This document shows, piece after piece, positions 34,685 to 42,977 of a stretch of DNA of 64,000 bases. The notes under the pieces were generated by a model. The model saw nothing but the letters and a program-made list of their open reading frames with translations. It had not been told where the DNA came from and ran no database searches. Position 1 is the stretch's first letter; every line of letters begins with the position of its first letter. The translations under genes and the position numbers were made by a program. The stretch is taken from positions 62,001 through 126,000 of the forward strand of contig NZ_JAPTGG010000013.1 of NCBI RefSeq assembly GCF_026891035.1, given 5' to 3'. The DNA comes from Dasania phycosphaerae. GTDB taxonomy: Bacteria > Pseudomonadota > Gammaproteobacteria > Pseudomonadales > Dasaniaceae.

Positions 34685-35133
34685 TCACTCCTCGCTAACT
34701 TGGTTGACAACTCGTAGGCAACTTTCCGGTGTACTGGATCGACAACCAATTCAAATGCATCACCACTCAGCGTATGGAGTGCTTTGTCCAGAGTCATTGG
34801 ACCGATATTGCGATGCACTTGAGGTAACGGAAGACTGAGAAGTGTTTTAGCCTCTTCGCTCAAAACAGTTTTATCCGCGAGCACGTAACCGGATCTTGCA
34901 AGAAGAAACTCAACGGTTTGGCCAACTGTTTCCACGCTTTGTGGAATCCGAGTCTTGATGACAACCTTGAGAGGATTGAGCTGATCTACCGGGGGGATGT
35001 TTTTCACATAGGTGTATCGCCCAGTCTGCATTACTTCAATGCGATTGGACTCCCCTATGTCTAAGGGTTTACTTTCCGCTGATGCCAATGTGCTGAAACA
35101 GCACATAGCTACAGCAATTGCGGTCTTCTTCAT
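34681..35133 (-). CDS. PilL N-terminal-like protein (TIGR03748)
   Basis: 150 residues with signal peptide (1-19, ASA/ES). Blocks VETVGQTVEFLLARSGY and MTLDKALHTLSGDAFEL match the PilL-N family that opens genomic-island transfer operons. Possibly binds the cell wall or outer membrane. First gene of the first transfer operon; its promoter should lie in 35134-35200. Confidence 0.8.
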   Translation of the reverse strand: MKKTAIAVAMCCFSTLASAESKPLDIGESNRIEVMQTGRYTYVKNIPPVDQLNPLKVVIKTRIPQSVETVGQTVEFLLARSGYVLADKTVLSEEAKTLLSLPLPQVHRNIGPMTLDKALHTLSGDAFELVVDPVHRKVAYELSTKLARSE

Positions 35134-35201
35134 GGGCTATACCTCCAACATTATTTGGCAGAGGTACAGTACAAGATCACATCTTTGAAATTACTTTTTT
35201 T

Positions 35202-35224
35202 GGGTCACCGCTAAATGACCCTTT
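35202..35224. repeat. GGGTCA-TGACCC hairpin near the transfer promoter
   Basis: GGGTCA-CCGCTAAA-TGACCC (35202-35221), preceded by seven T (35194-35200) and followed by TTT. Same dispersed hairpin as at 28676. It lies about 70 bases upstream of the PilL-N start, where an operator is also possible. Confidence 0.5.
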
Positions 35225-35235
35225 AAAAACAGAAA

Positions 35236-35255
35236 AGCCTGCGCGGTGGCAGGCT
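35236..35255 (-). terminator. Minus-strand terminator upstream of transfer operon
   Basis: AGCCTGC-GCGGTG-GCAGGCT followed on the minus strand by TTTCTGTTTTT; stops transcription entering the transfer operon from the right. Confidence 0.65.
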
Positions 35256-35728
35256 ATTCAAATTCTTACCAAGGCTCGCTTGGTATTGCAGTTCGGGTAT
35301 AGCGAGTACCCCTGTTAAAGTACGATCCTCTATGGGGCGTTCGGATCATTGTTCCCCAGGATTTCGTGCAGGCTTATAGCACTTGCACGGCATGGCTGCG
35401 CCACACAAAAGCCACTCGTATAGTGTCATCATCATCACAAGATTTGCTTGCTGGCTAACCGAGTTCATTAGCAATTCTAAAGTCACTGTCGTGAACGCTA
35501 ATCAGAATATCCCCAAGACAAGAGATACTCTGATTAGCACTCACAAAACAGATTGTTGCTCAAAACCAATTCGCGGTAGTTTTGAAGGGTAAGCACTGAT
35601 GGATGCTCTGAAGTGAAGAGTAGCAAAGCAATGCTTTGCAGCTAAGCCCGAAAGCTGTCAGGAAGTAGTAGTTGAATTTTTGCAGATGATCTCAACTTGG
35701 TCAAGGATATATGCCTCTCATGACCTGC
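35256..35728. other. Noncoding region with inverted repeats, oriT candidate
   Basis: About 470 bases without a convincing gene. It holds a perfect 10-bp inverted pair GCTAATCAGA (35497-35506) / TCTGATTAGC (35529-35538), a short hairpin GCAAAGC-AAT-GCTTTGC (35623-35639) and, right after it, CAGCT..AGCTG. Nested inverted repeats between transfer genes are the usual look of oriT. No nick-site consensus for MOBH relaxases was recognised, so the call is weak. Confidence 0.35.
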
Positions 35729-36163
35729 TCATATTATCGCGGACCTAAGCTCGGCTTTTTCATCGACCGACTGATCTATAGAATCCAACATACCCTTGAT
35801 CAGTTTAAGGTTCGCATTGATGTAGATGAGTTCTTCTTCCGTTTCTTTCAATCGAAGTTTTCTTTCGTCATCAAATACGCGGAGATACTCAACAATAGAA
35901 TCGGCATGAAGCCTGTTGTACTTCCTATCCCGCTTACTCGACTTAAACCGCCAGTAATACTTTCTTGAGTTACCATCCGATCGCGCTGCAAGCGTCAGCT
36001 CAAAATCCTCTCCAAGTAGACTCACCAACTCCTCCTTGAGCTCCTCTACTCTCTGCCCGAGCATCTCCTTGAATGCTTCAATTTCTTTCCGGTACAGATT
36101 CAGGCGTCCTGCCTTATTATCCTTAAAAGGTATTATTAAATTTATATTTAAAGGAACCGACAT
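35729..36163 (-). CDS. Hypothetical coiled-coil protein
   Basis: 144 residues, basic and strongly helical, with two coiled-coil stretches (about 25-50 and 95-135) around a basic central patch (SRKYYWRFKSSKRDRKYN). Could bind nucleic acid. No family recognised. It stands alone between the oriT candidate and a terminator, and AT-richer than the transfer genes. Confidence 0.5.
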   Translation of the reverse strand: MSVPLNINLIIPFKDNKAGRLNLYRKEIEAFKEMLGQRVEELKEELVSLLGEDFELTLAARSDGNSRKYYWRFKSSKRDRKYNRLHADSIVEYLRVFDDERKLRLKETEEELIYINANLKLIKGMLDSIDQSVDEKAELRSAII

Positions 36164-36195
36164 GTAACTCTTACTCCCGATCCAAGCAGAAAAAT

Positions 36196-36277
36196 TGGTA
36201 TTGAGCCAACCTGTAAGCCTACTATTGTGCCAATTATCTACCGGTCATGATCCACTTCCAGACTGGTACTGAGCCAA
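36196..36277. repeat. Direct repeat upstream of the coiled-coil gene
   Basis: TGGTATTGAGCCAA (36196-36209) and TGGTACTGAGCCAA (36264-36277), one mismatch, 68 bases apart. Possibly operator sites in the 125-base gap upstream of the gene at 35729-36163. Confidence 0.4.
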
Positions 36278-36289
36278 GATCTCTCCGCT

Positions 36290-36318
36290 AAAAAAAAGGT
36301 GCGCTTGGCACCTTTTTT
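36290..36318. terminator. Bidirectional terminator
   Basis: AAAAAAAGGTGC-GCTTG-GCACCTTTTTT, with T tracts on both strands; ends the 38173-36341 operon 22 bases after its last stop. Confidence 0.8.
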
Positions 36319-36340
36319 ACGATGACCGCACAAAGCGCTG

Positions 36341-37195
36341 TTAGGCAGTGGCCACTTTCTTCTTAGCAGAGCGGGTCATTTCTTCATCAGCCTGCTTTAG
36401 TACTCTATCGAGCTCTGCACCCAGTTCATATTCGCTGCTTGAATTAGCTTCCTTCGCCGCAGCCTTGGATTTATTCTCCGCTTTACCCTTTTCTAAAGCC
36501 TTGCCCATAGTTTGGAGTCGTTTCATTGGCAAAGGCGGCGCATTGTCAGATCTTGTTGTACCTTCAAGATAACCAACCTCCAAATCTCCCATCAGCTCTT
36601 TAGCCTTTTGGGCCTTTTGATTGTTTGCTGCCATATCATCTCTGGTAACCCCAGTATGTCTATAGCTGAATACCATATGCAGGACACTGCGCACACGCTT
36701 TTCGACTCTCGCAAGAGTCTCAAACTTTTCCTTGTTTGGTAAAAGACCGATGTGGTTGGCCAAAAGTACCTTGAGAACGATTTGGTCTACCTTGAGCAGT
36801 TGGTACACAAGCTGAAAGCCCAAACGAGAAGCAAACCGGATGGGAACCACAACGGGGTTCTTGCTTCCTATGTCAGGGAGGCGCATTGCCGGAGGGATGT
36901 TTTCATCTATAAATGACTGAATATCCTTCAGCTCACTATCTAAATCGAAAGTGAGATCATCGATTGCTTGTTCAATACGGTGGTAATGGTAATCAGCATA
37001 CGGGTCATCCTCTCTTACCGCCTGCTCGATTCCCCGAACAATCTTGCAAAAGCCAGGAAGTCCGAGAATGCCGTGACGCTTTTGTGTTTTTTCCCTACCC
37101 TGCCACAACCGAAGTGCTGGTCGTGTGGCGAGCTCAATTTCGATGTCCTGTTTGGCCCCAATGGCCGCCATTTTTTGTGAGTTGCTGTCAGCCAT
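36341..37195 (-). CDS. Integrating conjugative element protein, PFL_4669 family (TIGR03761)
   Basis: 284 residues. Conserved opening TRPALRLWQGRE, then the helical core with SRLGFQLVYQLLKVDQIVLK and RKRVRSVLH-like block. The family sits in the replication/partition part of genomic islands and is of unknown function. C-terminal 60 residues are low-complexity Lys/Ala/Ser, making it longer than usual. Third gene of the operon. Confidence 0.82.
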   Translation of the reverse strand: MADSNSQKMAAIGAKQDIEIELATRPALRLWQGREKTQKRHGILGLPGFCKIVRGIEQAVREDDPYADYHYHRIEQAIDDLTFDLDSELKDIQSFIDENIPPAMRLPDIGSKNPVVVPIRFASRLGFQLVYQLLKVDQIVLKVLLANHIGLLPNKEKFETLARVEKRVRSVLHMVFSYRHTGVTRDDMAANNQKAQKAKELMGDLEVGYLEGTTRSDNAPPLPMKRLQTMGKALEKGKAENKSKAAAKEANSSSEYELGAELDRVLKQADEEMTRSAKKKVATA

Positions 37196-37205
37196 GAAAG
37201 CCTCC

Positions 37206-37814
37206 TTATGCGCAGATTTTGGTTTTTTTTAATTGAGTGGATTTGTTCGTGATTTCCTCAATTTCCTGGACCTCACGATAGATCTTTGACATGGACAGGT
37301 TTGTTGCCCTCGCTACATAAAGCAGTCGCTCGCGGTAGTCGGCAATTTTTAATGAATCCAGCCAAGCATCATAGATCTGACGTTGCTCTTCCAAGGTAGA
37401 CACTGGTAGGCGTCCCTTTACCGTTGGTAGATTCAGAAACTTCTTCCGGCTGGCAACCTGTGTCGAACGCATTCCGAATAACTCAGCCATCATCGTCTTG
37501 CAGGCTCCTCGACGTAAGAACTCATCGATCATCTCGTACTGCCGAGTTTCTTCCGCTGCCAATTCGATAATCCGCGATATTTTGCTTGAGTCGATCTGGA
37601 ATACCTCCAGCGCACTCAGGTCACGAACATAGTTGCCGGATATATTGAATATCTGATCGGCTCGTAATCTGTCTAATTTTTGCATTGTCTCAATTGACAG
37701 GCCGAGCCGTTCTGCCAGTTCCATATTCCCCTGCTGGCAGCCTTCTAATGCACTCAACAATAGGGAAGAAATGAACCTGGATGACTCGTCCTTTAGCTTA
37801 GTGCTCAACGCCAT
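37206..37814 (-). CDS. DUF2857 family protein
   Basis: 202 residues from ATG 37814, which overlaps the stop of the previous gene. Two helix-turn-helix-like parts (LAERLGLSIETMQKLDRL; GACKTMMAELFGMRSTQVASR) resemble DUF2857 proteins of genomic islands, which look like FlhC-type regulators. Probably DNA binding. Conserved order with PFL_4669 supports the call. Confidence 0.7.
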   Translation of the reverse strand: MALSTKLKDESSRFISSLLLSALEGCQQGNMELAERLGLSIETMQKLDRLRADQIFNISGNYVRDLSALEVFQIDSSKISRIIELAAEETRQYEMIDEFLRRGACKTMMAELFGMRSTQVASRKKFLNLPTVKGRLPVSTLEEQRQIYDAWLDSLKIADYRERLLYVARATNLSMSKIYREVQEIEEITNKSTQLKKTKICA

Positions 37815-38173
37815 CACTGATTCTCCATAGATTGATTATTACTGTTAAAACTGGTCCTGATTCCGGCGATCAGCCCAATCAACGACTCGAATCCTTCCTC
37901 ACTGGCATGGCAGAAAACTCGGGAAGGAAGAGATGACAAAAAGGTATTGTCACCACGAAGGTTGTTCTCTACGAGATGACTGATGCACAAATCAAGATCG
38001 GACGTAAATTTCTGCTTTGAGGCAGGGGGGTAAAGAAAGCTCTCAGCCTTGATTTCGTCATACATTGGTTTCTTGGAACGGCGTTGGTTGAGGTAGAAAA
38101 CCTCAATCTCAAAGCAACTTATCTGTCCCTGCTCGCTGCCCAGTATCGAAGCGAGCTTAGGTGTAGCACTCAT
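37814..38173 (-). CDS. Hypothetical protein of island operon
   Basis: 119 residues, soluble, no known family. First gene of the three-gene operon, divergent from the ParB-like gene at 38431. The 257-base gap between them carries two operator palindromes and AT-rich promoter sequence, so the operon may be controlled by its divergent neighbour. Confidence 0.5.
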   Translation of the reverse strand: MSATPKLASILGSEQGQISCFEIEVFYLNQRRSKKPMYDEIKAESFLYPPASKQKFTSDLDLCISHLVENNLRGDNTFLSSLPSRVFCHASEEGFESLIGLIAGIRTSFNSNNQSMENQ

Positions 38174-38360
38174 CTTTAACCAACCCCCATGTTCAATAAA
38201 TATTGCACATTCTGTTTTTATTTAGGTTTTATGTCAATTAAAATTGCCCTATATAGTGTATTTTTATTTATTTGTGTAATTAATATTGCCCAAGAGAAGA
38301 GGGAGTGCAGCAATACCCTCACCCTCTTACTGTTGAAACATGGCTCTGACACCTCATTAA

Positions 38361-38416
38361 TTAGTCACATGACTAAACATAAGAGGCAAGCTATGGTAAT
38401 TTAGTCACATGACTAA
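38361..38416. promoter_or_regulatory. Twin 16-bp operators
   Basis: TTAGTCACATGACTAA occurs exactly twice, at 38361-38376 and 38401-38416, 40 bases (about four helical turns) apart. Each is a palindrome (TTAGTCA-CA-TGACTAA). The second ends 14 bases before the ATG at 38431, overlapping the leader, so binding there should block the gene. Confidence 0.8.
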
Positions 38417-38430
38417 ACAGGGGTAATCCA

Positions 38431-38982
38431 ATGAACAGTCTTCCCTACCTAATCGACGCGGATGAAGCTATTGAGTACTACAAAGGTAAAAGCGATCTCA
38501 CGGATGCAGAGAAGGCATACGTCGTCGCGATACTTAGCCAGGAAGGCTATTCCAATAAGTCGATAAGACAGTCACTAGGTATAGAGAAGGTATATACAGT
38601 CACCCACCTCAAAAGAGCGGGGGCATCTCTGTCTGAGTCGGAGTTAAATTTATGGCACAAAAACCCTACCCGGATAACATTGGGCCATGTTCGTGCTATC
38701 GCCAAGTTCCCTGCAAGCAAAAGAGAAGACCTGTTGAGGAACTTGCTGACCAAGAGAATACCTGTCCACAAGTTTGAGTCACTAGCACAAGGTAAGGACG
38801 AAGACCGTGATACTGACATTAAACGATACGAACTAATCATGGGAGAGGTGCTCGGGCGACAGATAAAGATTCGCTTTAATCAGGCAAAACATTCAGGTTC
38901 ACTGACCTTAGATTTCTACGGCTTAGATGACTTGGACCACATTTCCCGATGCCTTGGATTGAAAGCTGAGGATCACATCTAG
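38431..38982 (+). CDS. ParB-like HTH protein (KorB-type regulator)
   Basis: 183 residues. It has the ParB/KorB-type helix-turn-helix (QEGYSNKSIRQSLGIEKVYTVTHLKR; first 20 residues given) and the following helical part (LNLWHKNPTRITLGHVRAIAKFP), but lacks the ParB N-terminal CTPase domain. The C-terminus resembles a small dimer domain. Twin palindromes directly upstream suggest it represses itself and perhaps the divergent operon. Similar short ParB-like proteins occur in genomic islands. Distinct from the true ParB at 39174. Confidence 0.7.
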   Translation: MNSLPYLIDADEAIEYYKGKSDLTDAEKAYVVAILSQEGYSNKSIRQSLGIEKVYTVTHLKRAGASLSESELNLWHKNPTRITLGHVRAIAKFPASKREDLLRNLLTKRIPVHKFESLAQGKDEDRDTDIKRYELIMGEVLGRQIKIRFNQAKHSGSLTLDFYGLDDLDHISRCLGLKAEDHI

Positions 38983-39108
38983 TTCGCTGACCTTTAAAAT
39001 ATTTAAGTCAAAACATCACCTAAGCACTTAAATTTTTTAAAGTTTTTATTGGCTCAAAACCTTCCAAAACCCTTTATTATCAATGACTTAGATAACAAAA
39101 AGGGCGCT

Positions 39109-39159
39109 ATTCCCGCCACGGGAATGCGCCCCTATCGATCCAAGTTCCCGCCACGGGAA
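39109..39159. promoter_or_regulatory. Two parS-like centromere sites
   Basis: TTCCCGCCACGGGAA appears twice, 39110-39124 and 39145-39159, 35 bases apart; arms TTCCCG/CGGGAA are perfect. The pair lies 15 bases after the parB stop codon, as parS does in P1 and F. Not found elsewhere in the window. Confidence 0.7.
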
Positions 39160-39173
39160 TCTACCGTTCTCGG

Positions 39174-40307
39174 TTATGCATCAACCTTAAGAGTTGTGGT
39201 CAAGAAGGACAGGATCTTCTCAAGCTGAGAGTCGTCCACACCAGTTATTTCAAATTTGGTAGCACCCTTATTAGTGACGGAGTGCTTCAGAGTTTTGCCA
39301 TCTTTTGATTTATATACAACTGGCTTCCACGCCTTTGGCTCTTCCACTTTAGTTCTCACAGCACTCTTGAGAATTTTGATCACCTCCTCTACATCAGGAA
39401 GCTCTGTCTTTTCACTAAGGGCAGCTTTTCTCATATCAAGCAATTCTTGGGCTTTGCCAATCAGAGCGCGATCACCTTTCTTCTTCAACTGCGCAATCGT
39501 TTCACCATAAGAGAGTGGCATATCAGATGGCGATGGAAGGATACGAACAAAAACTTCATCCAGCTCAACGCAGGCACGATAACGTGATATGTGCGAAGAG
39601 CTAATTCCTTTGGACGCACCCAACTGGGTCCAATTTTCATACTCTCCACGCTCAATCTGCTTCTGATAGGCCTTGGCTTTTTCATATGGACTTACATCCT
39701 GGTGCTTATTTTCGATGATGCCGAGTTCTCGCACATCTGCATCTGGTACATCACCAACAAGTGCCAAGTATTCCTGTTTTGCCAACTTAACCGCAGCTAA
39801 ACGTCGAGAACCTTCAATCAGCTCAAACCGGCCATCTTTTGTCGGGCGTAATGTGCCTGGCTTTTGCTGCCCATGTTTCTTAATGGAGGGCAGTATGTCC
39901 TGGAGAGATATTTCATCCAAGAATTCTTGGATACGCTCATTCTCAGGAGAAACATCAATTAGAGACGTATCAACCCGTCGAAGCTCGAAAGTCACTTCCT
40001 GCTTAGTTACAGGCATAGTGAGCACAATTGGAGCACCTTCAGACCCAGAACTTTTTGCTTCTTCTAATGCTTTTAGAAGATCTGCCTTTTCCATCTCAAA
40101 CTTCTGCTGGGCCTCTTCGAGTGCTTTTTCCGCTTTCTGCTTATCGGCTTTCAAACCATCGGTAACGCTTGTTGGACGCTTATCACCTGTCATTACACCC
40201 AATGCCGGAGAAGGTCTACGGCTTCGGCGCGGAGTGTTGTCTTCTTTCTCGTCCGATCCAGCCCCAGAGAGCAGCTCGTCAATATTCCCATATTTGTCAT
40301 TTGCCAT
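39174..40307 (-). CDS. parB: Partition protein ParB
   Basis: 377 residues. Disordered N-terminus with coiled coil (about 55-95), ParB N-terminal domain with EGSRRLAAV and ENKHQDVSPYEKA (CTP-binding boxes; about 165-215), a helix-turn-helix (WTQLGASKGISSSHISRYR) and a C-terminal dimer domain. Binds parS and stimulates ParA for plasmid segregation. Two bases after parA stop, so co-transcribed. The layout is that of P1/F type Ia ParB. Confidence 0.92.
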   Translation of the reverse strand: MANDKYGNIDELLSGAGSDEKEDNTPRRSRRPSPALGVMTGDKRPTSVTDGLKADKQKAEKALEEAQQKFEMEKADLLKALEEAKSSGSEGAPIVLTMPVTKQEVTFELRRVDTSLIDVSPENERIQEFLDEISLQDILPSIKKHGQQKPGTLRPTKDGRFELIEGSRRLAAVKLAKQEYLALVGDVPDADVRELGIIENKHQDVSPYEKAKAYQKQIERGEYENWTQLGASKGISSSHISRYRACVELDEVFVRILPSPSDMPLSYGETIAQLKKKGDRALIGKAQELLDMRKAALSEKTELPDVEEVIKILKSAVRTKVEEPKAWKPVVYKSKDGKTLKHSVTNKGATKFEITGVDDSQLEKILSFLTTTLKVDA

Positions 40308-40309
40308 AA

Positions 40310-41698
40310 TTACATACCCTCCCCTGCTCTAGTTTTTACTTCCTCCAGTTCCGCTTTCACTGAATCCGCGTTTGCCATAATTTGATCAATTTTATCTAGG
40401 TGCGAAGTTCTTAGAACCTCTTCGTAACATGTTTCCCAAACTGCATCGTGCATTTCTTCAAACAACTTATCGAACATCTCGCAAGTTGATTTCAGTCTCT
40501 TACGATTATCAGACTCTGCGGGATTCTGTTCATAGATTGAGTAAGTCGAGTTTGTAGCCTTCCCAATTTCGTCAGAAGCATGTGCTTCATTAGATAGAAC
40601 ATCCCCTCTTTCGACAGTAAACACACGGCGAATAATCTGGCCCATGAACTGTGCATAACTACTGCCGGAATACTTTGTAATGAAGAAACGCATATCAGGG
40701 ACGTTTGGATAGATTCCGCCTTCGTCATATGTCTCGATGGTTTCAGCCACCAAGCCTGCGAATTGAAGCGTTGATGCAAAGTCCAACATCGCCGCAGGGG
40801 TTGGCACAAAAACCATGTCACACGCAGATACCACATTAAGCGTGCTGATGTTTAAAGAAGGGGTTCCATCAATAACAATGAAGTCGTAATCCTTTCCTAC
40901 CTCAACCAACCCACTACGCAATTTCATAATTCGGTCGATGAAAGGGACGTTTGCATCATCCATAACCTTCGGCATCATCAAATCAATATTCAGGTTCTGC
41001 AAACAACTCGGAATAATATCGATATTATCCCAGTAGGTTTTCTGAATCGCATAATGCAAAGACCGAGATGCGCCTTCTGGATGTCCGGCCTCTACCAGCG
41101 CTTCGTCATCTTCCAGAAAGAACGGTGCGATGGTGTTTTCATAATGAACGTTATCGTCGGGCCTCTTCCCAAAGAAGAAACTCAATGACCCTTGGGGATC
41201 AGTATCAAGTAAGAGAACGCGATACCCCTTCATAGCAATGTACTGAGAAAACAAGTGACAGGTAGTTGTCTTCTGACTTCCACCTTTCAAGTTGAGGATG
41301 CCAACCACAGCAGCCGACGCACCTTCAGGCTTTCGAGGAGCCGTATTAAAAACCTTGCGAATATGATTGATATGATTCATGGTGTATCCAGAACGAACCT
41401 TCTTAGCCGTATCTAAACGATACTCTGGTTCTGGTAACCGCCCATCTTGTTCTGCTGCGTATAGGAGAGAGTGACTGATACCTGCAAGCTCAGCAGCCTG
41501 AGTTGTACCATAACGACGTTTTTGAATACGTTCATCTACCTGAGCGACCTCCAGCCACTCCGGATCATGCTTAGATTTTTGTGTCTTGCGGACTAGGCCA
41601 GGAATCTCTTTCATGATGGTCTCGCCGCGCTTGACCACTGTGCTGATCTTTTTAAGTGTAGCCAGCAGGTAGCTTTTTTGGGTGTCGTTATCGGTCAT
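40310..41698 (-). CDS. parA: Partition ATPase ParA (type Ia)
   Basis: 462 residues. Long N-terminal region with a winged HTH (GTTQAAELAGISHSLLYAAE), which marks type Ia ParA that represses its own promoter, then the deviant Walker A LNLKGGSQKTTT near residue 135-146, DTDPQGSLS and IDGTPSLN. Ser-Gln inside Walker A is a small departure from KGGVGKT seen in P1-type proteins. Drives segregation along the nucleoid. Divergent from repA, with inverted repeats between. Confidence 0.93.
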   Translation of the reverse strand: MTDNDTQKSYLLATLKKISTVVKRGETIMKEIPGLVRKTQKSKHDPEWLEVAQVDERIQKRRYGTTQAAELAGISHSLLYAAEQDGRLPEPEYRLDTAKKVRSGYTMNHINHIRKVFNTAPRKPEGASAAVVGILNLKGGSQKTTTCHLFSQYIAMKGYRVLLLDTDPQGSLSFFFGKRPDDNVHYENTIAPFFLEDDEALVEAGHPEGASRSLHYAIQKTYWDNIDIIPSCLQNLNIDLMMPKVMDDANVPFIDRIMKLRSGLVEVGKDYDFIVIDGTPSLNISTLNVVSACDMVFVPTPAAMLDFASTLQFAGLVAETIETYDEGGIYPNVPDMRFFITKYSGSSYAQFMGQIIRRVFTVERGDVLSNEAHASDEIGKATNSTYSIYEQNPAESDNRKRLKSTCEMFDKLFEEMHDAVWETCYEEVLRTSHLDKIDQIMANADSVKAELEEVKTRAGEGM

Positions 41699-41732
41699 TT
41701 CTGTATCCTTTGCTGTTCAAATTGACTTTTTT

Positions 41733-41799
41733 CACGTATCGTGGATAATCCGATTCTATATTCACGCTTTACCAAAAAAAAGCACTATTTAGTGAATAT
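41733..41799. promoter_or_regulatory. parA/repA divergent control region
   Basis: CACG-TAT-CGTG (41733-41743) and ATATTCAC (41758-41765) / GTGAATAT (41792-41799) are inverted repeats in the 196-base gap between parA and repA. They fit operators for ParA's N-terminal HTH or for RepA. AT-rich stretches around 41770-41830 would hold both promoters. Confidence 0.55.
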
Positions 41800-41894
41800 G
41801 CTAATTTTTAAGGGCAATCTGTTAATATAAGCCGTATTTGGTGCTCTAATGTGATCTTGGATAAGAAGCTTTTGTTGCGGTAGGAATAAAAAAT

Positions 41895-42968
41895 ATGAAT
41901 AAAAATGATTTGGAGCCGATTAAGTCGCAGCAACTTAACCTTGATCTTTTCGAGCTTGACCCACTACTGGACAAGAACTACAGCAATACTCTCGAAATCT
42001 ACGATCTCGCCGGTAAATTCTTATACGACAAGCACAATAAATACCTGAGTTCAGCTTCGGCAGAAGAAACAGAATTCACCCGCATAACCAACTACAAAGA
42101 CATGGAACTTCGGATCTCTGTCACTGCGGCAAATATTGAGCGTGTGAAAGGTGGCACAAAGCAAAGGGTCTTTGTTTTTCCAGGCGCTAGGGAAGAGATC
42201 ATAGAAGACGTACTACGCAAGCTTGCGACCGAACGAAGAGCTGAAGCCTATGAAGCAACAACAGGTACAAACGCTGGCGCAAAGTTTGTCGGCATTGCCT
42301 TCACGCTTTATGAAATTTATGAAGAGCTCAAAAGGGTAGGGAAGTCATATTCGTATTCTGAGATCCGAGAAGCTCTCCATATAATGAATCGTTCCATACT
42401 TTCGATACAAAGTATCGACAACTCAATAGACCTATCAGCGCCATTTTTCCCAATCATGGCCATAGCGGACAGAAGCAATAAAAAGGAAACACGTTCCTTC
42501 GTCTGCTTCCATCCAATGGTCACTGATGTGATCCTTACTTTGAATTTCAGACGGTACAACTACACAAAAGCACTGGAATTTAAACGCCACTACACCAGAC
42601 TAACCTACAAAAGGTTGTGTCACCGCTGGGTTCAGGCCTCTCCAGGTAACCCTTATACGATCTTGCTCAGCACACTAATCAGCGCAATGAAGGACCCATA
42701 TCAGAATACCTACCAGGACAAGGCACTTTTTAAAGACGTTATGGATGACCTAGTTAACGAGGATGTGCTCGAACGTTACGAAATGATCCCTAAAAAAGAA
42801 GGCAAAAAAATAGTTGATTGGCGGTTCGAACTATATGCATCCAACACCTTTGCAAAGCAGGCAGCTGCCAACAACAAGGTTGCGAACGCACTGCTCGGTA
42901 ACGATCCGAAGCCTGAAGAGCATCCAGTATCACGCATCCAAGAAATCAAAGACGAAATCGACTTTTAA
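41895..42968 (+). CDS. repA: Plasmid replication initiator
   Basis: 357 residues; iteron-binding initiator by context: iterons start ten bases after its stop and continue for 600 bases. Two winged-helix-like parts are suggested (about 110-190 and 225-330; SYSEIREALHIMNRSILSIQ, ALEFKRHYTRLTYKRL), the shape of Rep_3/TrfA-like initiators, although I cannot name the exact family. TAGGA lies nine bases before the ATG. It should melt the origin and load the host helicase. Confidence 0.78.
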   Translation: MNKNDLEPIKSQQLNLDLFELDPLLDKNYSNTLEIYDLAGKFLYDKHNKYLSSASAEETEFTRITNYKDMELRISVTAANIERVKGGTKQRVFVFPGAREEIIEDVLRKLATERRAEAYEATTGTNAGAKFVGIAFTLYEIYEELKRVGKSYSYSEIREALHIMNRSILSIQSIDNSIDLSAPFFPIMAIADRSNKKETRSFVCFHPMVTDVILTLNFRRYNYTKALEFKRHYTRLTYKRLCHRWVQASPGNPYTILLSTLISAMKDPYQNTYQDKALFKDVMDDLVNEDVLERYEMIPKKEGKKIVDWRFELYASNTFAKQAAANNKVANALLGNDPKPEEHPVSRIQEIKDEIDF

Positions 42969-42977
42969 AATCCTTTC

